Shown here one piece after another: positions 45,511 through 53,819 of a stretch of 64,000 nucleotides of DNA. Numbering within the stretch: the stretch's first letter is position 1; the number at the start of each line of letters is the position of its first letter. The notes beneath the pieces were generated by a model. The model saw only the letters and a program-made list of their open reading frames with translations, searched no databases and was not told where the DNA came from. The position numbers and the translations under genes are program-made. Origin of the DNA: JAVJSF01 sp040219555 (GTDB lineage: Bacteria > Actinomycetota > Thermoleophilia > Miltoncostaeales > Miltoncostaeaceae); the NCBI GenBank assembly GCA_040219555.1, contig JAVJSF010000001.1, positions 111,391-175,390 on the forward strand. The letters are read 5' to 3'.

Positions 45511-46146
45511 ATGAGCCAACAGAGCGTCGATGACATCCTGGCCCTGCTCGACCCGCTGCGCGCGGCCGAGCCCCCGAGCGGGCCCATCGCTGCGGTGCCG
45601 GCCGCCAGCTACCACCACATGAGTCACGAGGGTCTGCGCCAGCGGCACGCGCACGAGACCGCCGACCGGCCGGACGCGGCGGTCAGCTTCGAGTGCGCGG
45701 GCGCCCACCTCCACCTGTGGGCCAAGGCCGGGCCGGGCGGGCGCCCGTGGGCCGCCCTCGCCACCAGCGTGTCGCGCCCCGACCGGATGCTGCTGAACGC
45801 CGGCTACCGGGTGCTTGCCGACGACGCCGACCAGGCGGCCGAGTTCGGCGCGCGGCCCGAGCTGGCCCTGGCCCACCTGGTGACCCGGCACGGGATCTCC
45901 TACTACAGCGGCACGCGCAGGGTGTTCCTCCTGCCCGAGCACATCATCGAGATCTCGCAGCCGCTCGATCGCCTCGGGCCCGCCGAGTTCCAGAAGGCCG
46001 TCGCGCTGGCAGAGCCCCCCGACGGCGCGCAGGTGGCCGTCAACGTCGCCCTGTCAAACACGCCCCAGGGCGCCACCCGCCTGTCGTGGTTCTTCGTGCT
46101 GGACATGACCGCCTACTCGCGCGAAGTGACCGCGGCCCGGCGCTGA
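45511..46146 (+). CDS. Hypothetical protein
   Basis: 211 aa with no domain recognised. Mixed alpha/beta: VSFECAGAHLHLWAKAG, ELALAHLVTRHGISYYSGTRRVFLLPEHIIEI, VNVALSNTPQGATRLSWFFVLDM. His residues in SYHHMSH (near residue 35) could bind metal. ATG 45511, 20 bp before the DUF2235 gene. Confidence 0.65.
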   Translation: MSQQSVDDILALLDPLRAAEPPSGPIAAVPAASYHHMSHEGLRQRHAHETADRPDAAVSFECAGAHLHLWAKAGPGGRPWAALATSVSRPDRMLLNAGYRVLADDADQAAEFGARPELALAHLVTRHGISYYSGTRRVFLLPEHIIEISQPLDRLGPAEFQKAVALAEPPDGAQVAVNVALSNTPQGATRLSWFFVLDMTAYSREVTAARR

Positions 46147-46165
46147 ACGGGACGCGGGCCGGCCG

Positions 46166-47344
46166 ATGAAGCGCATCGTCATCTGCTGCGACGGCACGTG
46201 GAACAGCCTGATCGGCGCGGCCGTCCCGGCCGGTCAGACCAACGTCGCGCGCCTCTACCTGTCGGTGTGCCCGCGCGACGACGCCGGCATCGTCCAGGAG
46301 GCGCGCTATGTCGAGGGGGTGGGGACCGGGCGGCTCCAGCGCATCCGCGGGGGCGCGTTCGGCTTCGGTCTCTCCGAGCGGGTCAAGCGTGCCTACGCGG
46401 AGATCGTGGACCTGTACGAGCCCGGCGACGAGTTGTGGCTGTTCGGCTTCAGCCGCGGCGCCTTCACGGCCCGCAGCGCCGCAGGCCTGCTGCGCACCGT
46501 CGGGATCCTCAGACCCGAGCACGCCGGCCGGCTGGACGAGGCCTACGACATCTACCGCGAGCCCTCTGAGGATGGCGCCGACAGCGCCCGGGCGCGGGTG
46601 TTCCGCGAGGCCTACTCGATCCGCCCCCAAGGGATCCGGTTCGTCGGGGTGTTCGACACCGTGGGCGCGCTCGGGGTCCCGGTCTCGCGCTGGAATCCGC
46701 TTCGCCTGCTCAACCGTCGCTGGGAGTTCCACGACACCACCCTGAGTTCGACCGTGGCCGACGCGCGCCATGCGCTCGCCATCGACGAGCGCCGGGGGCC
46801 CTTCCGGCCGACCCTCTGGGACGACAGCCCGCGCTCGGGAGGCGGGCAGCGGGTGGAGCAGGCGTGGTTCGCCGGCGTCCACTCGGACGTGGGCGGCGGC
46901 TACGAGCGCGACGGCCTCTCCCAGCTCACCCTGCGCTGGATGGCCGCCGAGGCCTCCGCGCAGGGCCTCGCGCTGGCCCCGCAGCTCATCCCGGGCTCCG
47001 GCCGGCCCGGGCCGCCGTTCCCCGAGTGGATGGTCGGGCGCGCCCGCGAAAAGGGCCTGGGTGGCGGCGAGCCACTCGATGTGCTCTCGGGCCTCGTGCG
47101 CCCCGCGGATCCCGGGCAGGAGCCCAACGAGTCGCTGAAGGGCGGCTACCGGCTGCTCTTCCGCCATCGCCGCCGGCTGCCGTACCCGCGCCGCGCGGGC
47201 GGGGCGTACCCGTTCCAGTGGGTCGCCTCGAGCGCGCGCCACCTGACACGTGAGCGACCCGGGTACCGGCGCGCCTCGCGCGGGCTCATGGCATACCTGA
47301 AGGCCGATGGCGAGGTGCGCGAGGTACCCGGCGGGGAGGGCTGA
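46166..47344 (+). CDS. DUF2235 alpha/beta hydrolase (Tle1-like phospholipase family)
   Basis: 392 aa. Begins KRIVICCDGTWNS; nucleophile elbow GFSRGAFTARS near residue 95; acid in VGVFDTVGALG; His in WFAGVHSDVGGGY. In Gram-negative species the family includes type VI secreted lipases, but no VgrG, PAAR or T6SS gene is nearby, so a cytoplasmic or self-secreted hydrolase is more likely. No signal peptide. Confidence 0.82.
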   Translation: MKRIVICCDGTWNSLIGAAVPAGQTNVARLYLSVCPRDDAGIVQEARYVEGVGTGRLQRIRGGAFGFGLSERVKRAYAEIVDLYEPGDELWLFGFSRGAFTARSAAGLLRTVGILRPEHAGRLDEAYDIYREPSEDGADSARARVFREAYSIRPQGIRFVGVFDTVGALGVPVSRWNPLRLLNRRWEFHDTTLSSTVADARHALAIDERRGPFRPTLWDDSPRSGGGQRVEQAWFAGVHSDVGGGYERDGLSQLTLRWMAAEASAQGLALAPQLIPGSGRPGPPFPEWMVGRAREKGLGGGEPLDVLSGLVRPADPGQEPNESLKGGYRLLFRHRRRLPYPRRAGGAYPFQWVASSARHLTRERPGYRRASRGLMAYLKADGEVREVPGGEG

Positions 47345-47422
47345 CGCCACGCGCCTCCCGTCGGCGCCTGGCCTGCTCCGGGTCCGCCCCGGACCTCCAC
47401 GGCCGCCTCGGCTGAGCCCGCG

Positions 47423-48364
47423 GTGCTGGTGACCCGGATCGAGCGGCTGCTGCGCTCGCGGCGACTGCGCGCGTTGGGAGCCGTGTTCAGCGTGGTCGTC
47501 TTCGCGCTGATCGTCTTCGAGCTGGTGCGCCTCTGGCGCGATGGCGCTCTCGACCTCACGGAGGCGAGCTGGCCTGCGGTGGCCGCCGCCCTGGTGCTGC
47601 ACGGCCTTGCCATCACGGGTCTCGGGGCGGTGTGGCCGTGGACCGTCCGCGCGCTGGGCGAGGCGCCACCCCGCGGGCTGCTGCCGGCGTTCTATGTCGG
47701 CCAGCTGGCGAAGTACCTGCCCGGCGGCGCGTGGCAGTACGTGGGTCGCGCCGGCCTGGCGGTGCGCCTGGGGCTGCCGCTGCGCACCGCGGGGGCGTCG
47801 ATGGTGGTCGAGACCGTCTGCGTGCTCGTCGCATTGGTGCCGCTGGTCCCGCTGGTGCTCGCCGCCGATCCGGCCGGCGCGCTCGTGGCGGCGGGCCTCT
47901 GCCTGGCGCTCCTCGCGGCGGGATCACTGACCCGGCCGGCGCTCGCGCGGCGCGCGCTGCGGGCGGCGCTCGCCCGCGCGGCGGGCGACGACCTGGCCGT
48001 CGCCCCCGCGGCGGTGCGCGGGGCCACCTGGCGGTACCTGGTGGTCTGGGCGCTCGCGGGCTCCGGCTTCTGGCTGATGGGCGTGGGGGTCGCCGGGGCG
48101 TCCGTGGACCAGTTGCCGCTGTACGTCGGCACCTTCGCGATCGCATGGGGCGCGGGCTTCGTGGTCTTCTTCGCCCCCGGCGGGGTCGGGGTGCGGGAGG
48201 CGGTCATGGTCGGCCTGCTGGGACCGGAGATCGGCGCCGCCGATGCGCTGCTCGTGGCCACGGCCTCCCGGGCCGCCTTCACGGTGGTCGACCTCGTGGG
48301 CGGATCGACCGGGCTGTGGCTCCTGCGCATGGTGCGTCGCGGTGACCTCGTCGGCCCGGGCTGA
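47423..48364 (+). CDS. UPF0104/lysylphosphatidylglycerol-synthase-like membrane protein (flippase-like)
   Basis: 313 aa with about 8 hydrophobic helices. Conserved elements: GQLAKYLPGGAWQYVGRAGLA, SMVVETVCV, and the C-terminal FFAPGGVGVREAVMV. The fold is that of the MprF flippase domain without a synthetase domain. Such stand-alone proteins often flip polyprenyl- or lipid-linked sugars; here a GT2 gene is convergent next to it. GTG 47423. Confidence 0.82.
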   Translation: MLVTRIERLLRSRRLRALGAVFSVVVFALIVFELVRLWRDGALDLTEASWPAVAAALVLHGLAITGLGAVWPWTVRALGEAPPRGLLPAFYVGQLAKYLPGGAWQYVGRAGLAVRLGLPLRTAGASMVVETVCVLVALVPLVPLVLAADPAGALVAAGLCLALLAAGSLTRPALARRALRAALARAAGDDLAVAPAAVRGATWRYLVVWALAGSGFWLMGVGVAGASVDQLPLYVGTFAIAWGAGFVVFFAPGGVGVREAVMVGLLGPEIGAADALLVATASRAAFTVVDLVGGSTGLWLLRMVRRGDLVGPG

Positions 48365-48409
48365 GACTCCGGGGTCGCCCGCGGTGGACACGGATGCGGC
48401 TCGGCTCCT

Positions 48410-49405
48410 TCAGCGGGGGTCGTCCTCGCCCCGTCCGTCGTCGAGCCCGTCCGGGGGCACACCGGTGGAGAGCTCGATCGCCCTGATACGCCGCAGCGAG
48501 CGCTCCAGCAGGATCCGGTTGGTGCGCAGCAGGTCCGCGATCATCCCGAGGACCACGAACTGGACCGCGAGGAGGCCCGACACGGTTCCGACCACCAGGG
48601 ACTGGACGTGGCCGGTCGGCCCCTCGGTGACGAGGAACAGGACGCCGAACCGCACCAGGAGGATCAGCGCCACGAGCCCGAAGATGGTCGCCAGCGGCAT
48701 GAACACCGCCAGCGGGCGGTGGACCACGAACTGGCGCACGATGGTGCCGGCCGAGCGCCTGACGTAGTGACCCGAGGAGCGGAACAGCCGCGAGGGGCGC
48801 ACGGCCGGGTTGATCCCGATCGGCACCGAGGTGACCACCAGGCCGGAGTGCCCCGCCTGGATGATCGTCTCCAGCGTGTAGGTGAAGCGGCTCGTGACGT
48901 TGACGCCGAGCGCGGCCGTGCGGCTGTAGGCCCGGAAGCCCGAGGTGGTGTCGGCCACCCCGGTGCCGGACGCCTTGCGGACCACCCACGAGCCCAGGTT
49001 CTGGAGTACGCGCTTGGCGGGCGTGAACTCCGGGTGATCGGCCACTCCGCGGTCGCCGATCACGACATCGGCGTCGCCGGCCAGGATCGGTGCGACAAGG
49101 GTGGGGATGTCGTCCGCGCGGTACTGGTTGTCGGCGTCGGTGTTCACGATCACGTCGGCGTCCAGCTTGAGCGCGGCGTCGATGCCGGCCTGGAAGGCGT
49201 CCGCCAGGCCGCGGTTGGCCGGGAAGCTCACCACGTGGTCGACCCCGTGGGCCCGGGCGACCTCGGCCGTGGAATCCGTGGAGCCGTCGTCGATCACCAG
49301 CCACTCGACCGCGTCGAACCCTGCGACCCGGCGGGGGAGGGCGGCCAGCGTCTCCGGCAGCGTGCCCTCCTCGTTGAGGCACGGGATCTGGATGATCAGC
49401 TTCAT
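48410..49405 (-). CDS. Family 2 glycosyltransferase with C-terminal membrane helices
   Basis: 331 aa. GT-A fold: IIQIPCLNEEGTLPETLAALP, WLVIDDGSTDST, ANRGLADAFQAGIDAAL and the metal motif VIVNTDADNQY (DxD). Two hydrophobic segments (about 240-265 and 275-300) anchor it, as in dolichyl/polyprenyl-phosphate sugar synthases. It probably charges polyprenyl phosphate for surface glycan assembly. Confidence 0.88.
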   Translation of the reverse strand: MKLIIQIPCLNEEGTLPETLAALPRRVAGFDAVEWLVIDDGSTDSTAEVARAHGVDHVVSFPANRGLADAFQAGIDAALKLDADVIVNTDADNQYRADDIPTLVAPILAGDADVVIGDRGVADHPEFTPAKRVLQNLGSWVVRKASGTGVADTTSGFRAYSRTAALGVNVTSRFTYTLETIIQAGHSGLVVTSVPIGINPAVRPSRLFRSSGHYVRRSAGTIVRQFVVHRPLAVFMPLATIFGLVALILLVRFGVLFLVTEGPTGHVQSLVVGTVSGLLAVQFVVLGMIADLLRTNRILLERSLRRIRAIELSTGVPPDGLDDGRGEDDPR

Positions 49406-49444
49406 CGCGCGGACTGTATCCGGCGGACCGCCGGGACCCGGTTC

Positions 49445-49594
49445 ATGCTCGGCCTGATCAGCGCGTCGGCCTCGCTGCCCGCCGTGGCGGACGTGTGGCG
49501 GGAGCTCGACGAGGCGGTCCGCGGAGGGCCGGTGTCACCCATCGGCTTCGATGAGGCCGTTTCCTTCCGCGACGCCGAGAGTCCCTCGGCGTGA
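49445..49594 (+). CDS. Short ORF coupled to the PIN remnant (possible antitoxin remnant)
   Basis: 49 aa from ATG 49445, ending in a 4-bp overlap with the PIN-like frame at 49591. Acidic C-terminus (FDEAVSFRDAESPSA). Coupling to the toxin frame is the only reason to keep it; it does not match a VapB family I recognise. Confidence 0.3.
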   Translation: MLGLISASASLPAVADVWRELDEAVRGGPVSPIGFDEAVSFRDAESPSA

Positions 49595-49803
49595 TCGTCG
49601 TCGACGGGTCCGTGGTGGTGGGCGCGATCGCCGGCGATGGCGAGGACGCGCGGGTCGCCCGGGGCCGGATGGCCCGGGAGGACGGACTCCTCGCGCCGGA
49701 GTTGCCGGACCTGGAGGTGGTCTCGGCGGTGCGCCGGGCGGTCCGATCCGCGCGCATCGGAGCCGCGAGCGGGGAGGCGGGCCTGAGCGCCCCTGCGTGC
49801 AAC
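49591..49803 (+). pseudogene. vapC: Truncated VapC-like PIN-domain toxin
   Basis: GTG 49591 opens VIVVDGSVVVGAIAG, the first strand of VapC with its catalytic Asp5. This is followed by LLAPELPDLEVVSAVRR, with the second acidic residue. The match ends at about 60 residues; the two C-terminal acidic residues of a ~130-aa PIN domain are missing. The frame then runs into the tRNA terminator and antisense of tRNA-Asn (open to 50190). Likely a deletion remnant. Confidence 0.55.
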
Positions 49804-49833
49804 GAGAAAGCCCCGCATCAGCGGGGCTTTCTC
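49804..49833 (-). terminator. Intrinsic terminator of tRNA-Asn
   Basis: GAGAAAGCCCCGC and GCGGGGCTTTCTC are perfect 13-bp arms around loop ATCA. On the minus strand it lies 7 bp after the tRNA 3' end and finishes TTTCTCGTT, a classical intrinsic terminator. It is the clearest one in the window. Confidence 0.85.
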
Positions 49834-49840
49834 GACCCAA

Positions 49841-49912
49841 CTCCTCGGGCAGGACTCGAACCTGCAACCCTTCGGTTAACAGCCGAATGCTCTACCATTG
49901 AGCTACCGAGGA
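49841..49912 (-). tRNA. tRNA-Asn (GTT)
   Basis: 72-nt cloverleaf: acceptor TCCTCGG / CCGAGGA with discriminator G; D stem GCTC/GAGC; anticodon arm TTCGG, loop CTGTTAA, CCGAA (anticodon GTT); variable GGGTT; T arm GCAGG-TTCGAGT-CCTGC. The 3' CCA is not encoded, so it is added by CCA transferase. Confidence 0.95.
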
Positions 49913-49964
49913 CCGTATTGCCGCGGCATTGTAGCGCACGTCGCGGGCCGTTCCAGGGCCGCGG

Positions 49965-50636
49965 TCACCGCGGCGGGCTCAGGTGGTGCAGCCGGATCAC
50001 CGGTCCGCTCTCGTCCACCCGGGCCCCGTGGCGTACCTCCTCGGTTGCGTGGTCCCAGCCGCGGGCCACCAGGCGGTCTGTCAACTCGCCGCTGTGCGGC
50101 CGGCGCGGATCGGCGATGACCACCTCGCATCCCGGCTCTGCGAGCGAGGCCACCAGCGGCGCCAGCGCCACGCCGTTGCGCTGCTCATAGAGGACGTCAG
50201 CGCCCACGATCAGGTCGAAGGGCCCGGCGTCTGCGAGCGCGGCCGGCGGCCGGCGCCAATCGACCAGCAGCGTCTCGACTTCCACGCCGTTGGCCTCGGC
50301 GTTGCGGCGCGTGAAGGTCAGCGCCTCCTGGTACCAGTCGGTGGCCAGCACCCGTGCCCCGCCGTGCGCGGCGCACACCGCGGGCAGCCCGATCCCGCAG
50401 CCCAGCTCCAGCACGCGCACCCCGGCCAGGTCGCGGCCGGCCAGGTGGGCGGCAAGGACGTGGGCGCTCGGCCACAGGTCGGCCCAGTAGGGCAGGCGCT
50501 CGTCGATGGCGTAGGCCTCCTCGTCGATGAGGGCCTCGGCGGAGGGGGGATGCGCCACCAGGAACGGCGTGTCGGCTACCACCACGGTCCGGATCACGGA
50601 CGGGGCGGAGGCGGGCGGCGACGGCTCGGGCGGCAT
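49965..50636 (-). CDS. SAM-dependent protein methyltransferase (METTL/ETFB-KMT-like)
   Basis: 223 aa. LPYWADLWPSAHVLAAHL precedes motif I VLELGCGIGLPAVCAA (near residue 76), then ATDWYQEALTFTRRNAEANG and DLIVGADVLYEQRN. The W-PS/ADVLYE pattern is that of the seven-beta-strand lysine methyltransferase group (METTL20-23). The target protein is unknown. Confidence 0.8.
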   Translation of the reverse strand: MPPEPSPPASAPSVIRTVVVADTPFLVAHPPSAEALIDEEAYAIDERLPYWADLWPSAHVLAAHLAGRDLAGVRVLELGCGIGLPAVCAAHGGARVLATDWYQEALTFTRRNAEANGVEVETLLVDWRRPPAALADAGPFDLIVGADVLYEQRNGVALAPLVASLAEPGCEVVIADPRRPHSGELTDRLVARGWDHATEEVRHGARVDESGPVIRLHHLSPPR

Positions 50637-50698
50637 CGGTACGAACCGTAGCGGCTGCGCTATTGTTCCCCGGTCAGCCAGGCACCGAGGAGCAGCGC

Positions 50699-51028
50699 AT
50701 GAGCGAGACCGACGAGACGGCCGTGCCGGAGGAGACCGCAGCGAGCGGCGCCGAGGTCGATGCCCCGCCGGCCGAGGAGGCGGAGGCCCTCGCGGTCCCG
50801 GCCGAGGCCCTGGAGGTGCCGGTCGGCGTCACGCACGCCAGCGTCTATGTCTGCGACCGCGGCCACCGCACCTTCTCGGTGTGGAGCACCCCCTCCAGCT
50901 GCCGTGCGCACCTGAACCGGCGCGACGAGTGCGGCCGCCAGCTGTACCCGCTGGGCGAGTTGCCCGAGCAGGTCCAGAAGGCGCTGAACCCGCTGAAGGC
51001 CTCCAAGAAGTCGTCCAAGAAGGGCTGA
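50699..51028 (+). CDS. Small protein with Cys/His module and Lys-rich tail
   Basis: 109 aa. Acidic N-terminal half (Glu/Ala-rich, residues 1-42), then VYVCDRGHRTFSVWSTPSSCRAHLNRRDECGRQLYP with three Cys and two His that may bind zinc, and a C-terminal Lys tail (LKASKKSSKKG). The acid/base ends suggest nucleic-acid or protein interaction. ATG 50699 with GAGGAGC upstream; strong terminator follows. Confidence 0.6.
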   Translation: MSETDETAVPEETAASGAEVDAPPAEEAEALAVPAEALEVPVGVTHASVYVCDRGHRTFSVWSTPSSCRAHLNRRDECGRQLYPLGELPEQVQKALNPLKASKKSSKKG

Positions 51029-51067
51029 ACGGCGCGCCGCTCCCGGGCGGCGAGCCGCACCGGATGT

Positions 51068-51101
51068 GCCGACGGGGCGCGGGAGACCGCGCCCCGTCGG
51101 C
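51068..51101. terminator. Bidirectional terminator hairpin
   Basis: 15-bp perfect stem: GCCGACGGGGCGCGG / CCGCGCCCCGTCGGC with a GAGA loop, between the convergent genes ending at 51028 and 51129. No T-run is needed for such a strong GC stem in high-GC genomes. Confidence 0.75.
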
Positions 51102-51128
51102 GTTCCGGAGGCCGTGCGGGAGCCGGGG

Positions 51129-52922
51129 TCAGCCGGCCTCGGCCACCCCGATCAGGCGCTCCATCTCTGCGAAGCCGGGATCCCAGACGGCGGGATCGTC
51201 GAGGTCCACTCCCAGCGGGCGCAGCAGGTCGGCCGGCGATGCCGAGCCGCCGGCCGCGAGGAAGCCGATGTAGTCGTCCACGAAGGGCTCACCCCGCTCG
51301 CGGAAGCGGGCGTACAGCGCCAGCGTGGTCAGGTGCGCGAACACGTACGCGTAGGTGTAGAAGCGCGTCGAGATGAAGTGCGGGATGTACGACCAGCCGA
51401 TGCGGTAGCCGTCGGGCAGCGCCAGCGCGTCCCCGTAGTAGCGGCTGTTCTCGGCGAACCAGATCTCCGAGAGCCGGTCGGCGGTGAGGGCCGAGCCCTC
51501 CGCGCGCAGGGCGTACGCGCGCTGCTCGTAGCGGGCCAGGACCGTCTGGCGGAAGACCGTGGCGAAGGACCCCTCCAGCCGCTCGGAGATCAGCGCGCGC
51601 CGGGTCTGGGGGTCGGTCTCCACCTCCATCAGGTGGTCGAACGTGACCAGCTCGGCGAAGGTCGAGGGCACCTCGGCCAGGGCGAGCCCCGTGCCGAACG
51701 ACAGCGCCGACTGTGACCCCGCCGCCAGGGCGAAGTGCATGCCGTGGCCCAGCTCGTGGGCCAGGGTCATCACGTCGTCCATGCGGTCGGTGAAGTTCAT
51801 CAGCACGTACGGAAGGGCGTCCTGGGCCACCGGGGCGCAGAAGGCGCCGCCGCGCTTGCCCGTCCGCGGCTCCGCGTCGATGCGCCGCTGGCCGAAGAAG
51901 TCGCGCGCGATGCCGGCGATGCGCGGGGAGAAGCGCCCGAAGGACGTGTCGATGAGGCGGGTGGCCTCGGGGAAGTCGACCGCCCGTGCCTCGCCGAGCG
52001 GTGCGTACTGGTCGTGCAGCTCCAGGCGGTCGATGCCGAGCAGGCCGGCCTTGATGGCGAACCAGCGGTGGGCCAGCGGGTAGTGCTCCTCCACCGCGCT
52101 CATCATCGACTCGACCACCTCGCCGCGCAACTCGTTGCGCAGGTGCGTGGGCTCCATCGGGCCGCTGTAGCCGCGCAGGCGGTCCATCGCCAGCCGGTCT
52201 CCCACCAGCGTGTCGTAGCAGTGCGCCAGGGTGGGGGTGTGGGGCTCCAGGCCGGCGTAGAGGGTCTCGAGCGCCCGCCGGCGCAGGTCCCGGTCGGGCT
52301 CGCGCACCATGGCCAGCAGGCGGTCGATGGTGTGAGGCTCGGTTCCCTCGCCGGAGTCGAACTCCAGCTCGAGCGTCGAGGTGATGCGGCCGAACAGGGT
52401 CTGCCACGCCGAGGTGGCCGCGGGACCGCGCTCGGAGAGCATCCGCTCCTCCGCCTCGCTGAGGGTGTGCGGGGCGAAGCGCCGCAGGGCCACCAGGTAG
52501 TGGCGGTCGGCGGCCACCTCGGGCGCGTCGTGGAGGACCCGCGCCGCCTCTTCGTCGAGGGCGATCCACTCGAGGTCGAAGAAGCGCAGCGCGTTGCCCG
52601 CCTCCACCAGGCCGCGGTCGACCGCGGCCGACAGGTCCTGGTTCTCCTCTGCGCTGACATCAACCGACTCGCGCAGGTGCGCGTAGGACGACACCCGCGA
52701 GAGCTCGTTGTCGATGGCGGCCAGCTCGGCCAGGGCGGCCGCCAGCGCGGGCCCGTCCATGCCAGGGAGGGCGCCGCGATGGGCGGCCTCGAAGGCGCGG
52801 CAGCGCTCCAGGCAGGCGTCCAGGCGCCGGCGGGCCTCGCCGGCGTCGGCGACGAGCGGGGAGAGGTCCCAGTGGATGCCGGCCGCGCGCGGACCGGTGG
52901 GGGAGGGCAGCGTCGTGGTCAT
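51129..52922 (-). CDS. pepF: Oligoendopeptidase F (M3 family)
   Basis: 597 aa zinc metallopeptidase that cuts short peptides. The HExxH motif is HELGHGMHF (near residue 384) with the third ligand Glu in the downstream STFAEL region. Helical N-terminal lid. Family length (about 600). No signal peptide, so cytosolic. ATG 52922. Confidence 0.93.
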   Translation of the reverse strand: MTTTLPSPTGPRAAGIHWDLSPLVADAGEARRRLDACLERCRAFEAAHRGALPGMDGPALAAALAELAAIDNELSRVSSYAHLRESVDVSAEENQDLSAAVDRGLVEAGNALRFFDLEWIALDEEAARVLHDAPEVAADRHYLVALRRFAPHTLSEAEERMLSERGPAATSAWQTLFGRITSTLELEFDSGEGTEPHTIDRLLAMVREPDRDLRRRALETLYAGLEPHTPTLAHCYDTLVGDRLAMDRLRGYSGPMEPTHLRNELRGEVVESMMSAVEEHYPLAHRWFAIKAGLLGIDRLELHDQYAPLGEARAVDFPEATRLIDTSFGRFSPRIAGIARDFFGQRRIDAEPRTGKRGGAFCAPVAQDALPYVLMNFTDRMDDVMTLAHELGHGMHFALAAGSQSALSFGTGLALAEVPSTFAELVTFDHLMEVETDPQTRRALISERLEGSFATVFRQTVLARYEQRAYALRAEGSALTADRLSEIWFAENSRYYGDALALPDGYRIGWSYIPHFISTRFYTYAYVFAHLTTLALYARFRERGEPFVDDYIGFLAAGGSASPADLLRPLGVDLDDPAVWDPGFAEMERLIGVAEAG

Positions 52923-52969
52923 GCGCTGACGGTACCGGATGACCTCCGGACGGGCCGGGCCCGCGGCGC

Positions 52970-53815
52970 TCAGGCGCGGGTGGCCAGGAGGCGGTCGATG
53001 GCGTCCGCCGGCAGCGGGGGATCGCCCGTGTCGCCGGGGCGCAGCGTGCCGTCGAGGTGGTGGAAGTCCGAGCCACCGGTGGCCACCAGGCCGAAGCGCG
53101 CGGCCAGCCGGCGGTAGGCGCGCCGGCGCTCGGGATGGTGCTCGGGCCGGTGCACCTCGATGCCGCCGAGCCCCCGGGCCGTCAGGCGCTGCACGGCCGA
53201 GCCGAGGCGCTGACCGTCCAGGCGCAGCGAGCCCGGGTGGGCCAGGGCGCTCGCGCCGCCGGCCTCGGCCACCAGCGCGATCGACTCGGTGGGACCGAGC
53301 CCCTGGGTGGGCACCCAGGCCTGGCGGCCGTCGCCGAGGTAGCGCTCGAACGCGTCCTGGCGGTCGCGGGCATGGCCGGCCGCCACCATGGCGTCGGCGA
53401 TGTGCGGACGTCCCACCGGGCCGCCGGCACGGGCCAGGACGTCGGCCATCTCCACGCCCACCCCCAGGTCGCCCAGGCGTCCCACGATGCGCTCGGCCCG
53501 GCTCACGCGCCCGGCGCGCAACTCCTCCAGCCAGCCCATGAGGGCCGGCGGCGCCATCTCCTCGAAGTACCCCACCAGGTGCATCGACCCGTGCGGCACC
53601 CTGACCGACAGCTCGACGCCGAAGACCAGGCGCACGCCGTGCGCGGCGGCCGCTGCCGCGGCGGCGGGCAGGCCGGCGAGCGTGTCGTGGTCGGTCAGCG
53701 CCAGGGTGCCGACGCCACGCTCGGCGGCCAGGGCCACCACGTCCTCGGGCCCGAGCGCGCCGTCGGAGGCCGTGCTGTGGCTGTGCAGGTCGGCGGTCCC
53801 GGCCGGGTCCGCCAC
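52970..53815 (-). CDS. PHP-domain phosphoesterase (YciV/RNase AM-like)
   Basis: 281 aa. PHP motifs: DLHSHSTASDG at the N-terminus, ALTDHDTLAG, FGVELSV, ALAHPGSLR and GGSDFHHLDG near the end, which supply the trinuclear metal site. Members hydrolyse 3',5'-nucleoside bisphosphate and trim 5' ends of RNA. Upstream of it on the same strand (4 bp away) is cysC; pAp is the by-product of sulfate assimilation through PAPS. Confidence 0.85.
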   Translation of the reverse strand: MADPAGTADLHSHSTASDGALGPEDVVALAAERGVGTLALTDHDTLAGLPAAAAAAAAHGVRLVFGVELSVRVPHGSMHLVGYFEEMAPPALMGWLEELRAGRVSRAERIVGRLGDLGVGVEMADVLARAGGPVGRPHIADAMVAAGHARDRQDAFERYLGDGRQAWVPTQGLGPTESIALVAEAGGASALAHPGSLRLDGQRLGSAVQRLTARGLGGIEVHRPEHHPERRRAYRRLAARFGLVATGGSDFHHLDGTLRPGDTGDPPLPADAIDRLLATRA

Positions 53816-53819
53816 CGTC

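Noticed and set aside
46166..47344. Type VI secretion island
   Set aside because: Only the DUF2235 gene is present; no T6SS structural or adaptor genes are in the window.
48608..49594. 328-codon plus-strand frame over the glycosyltransferase
   Set aside because: It is antisense to the GT2 gene; only its last 49 codons (from 49445) are outside and kept as a doubtful ORF.
49591..50190. 199-codon frame extending from the PIN remnant
   Set aside because: After about 60 codons it reads through the terminator, antisense of tRNA-Asn and antisense of the methyltransferase; it is not a full gene.
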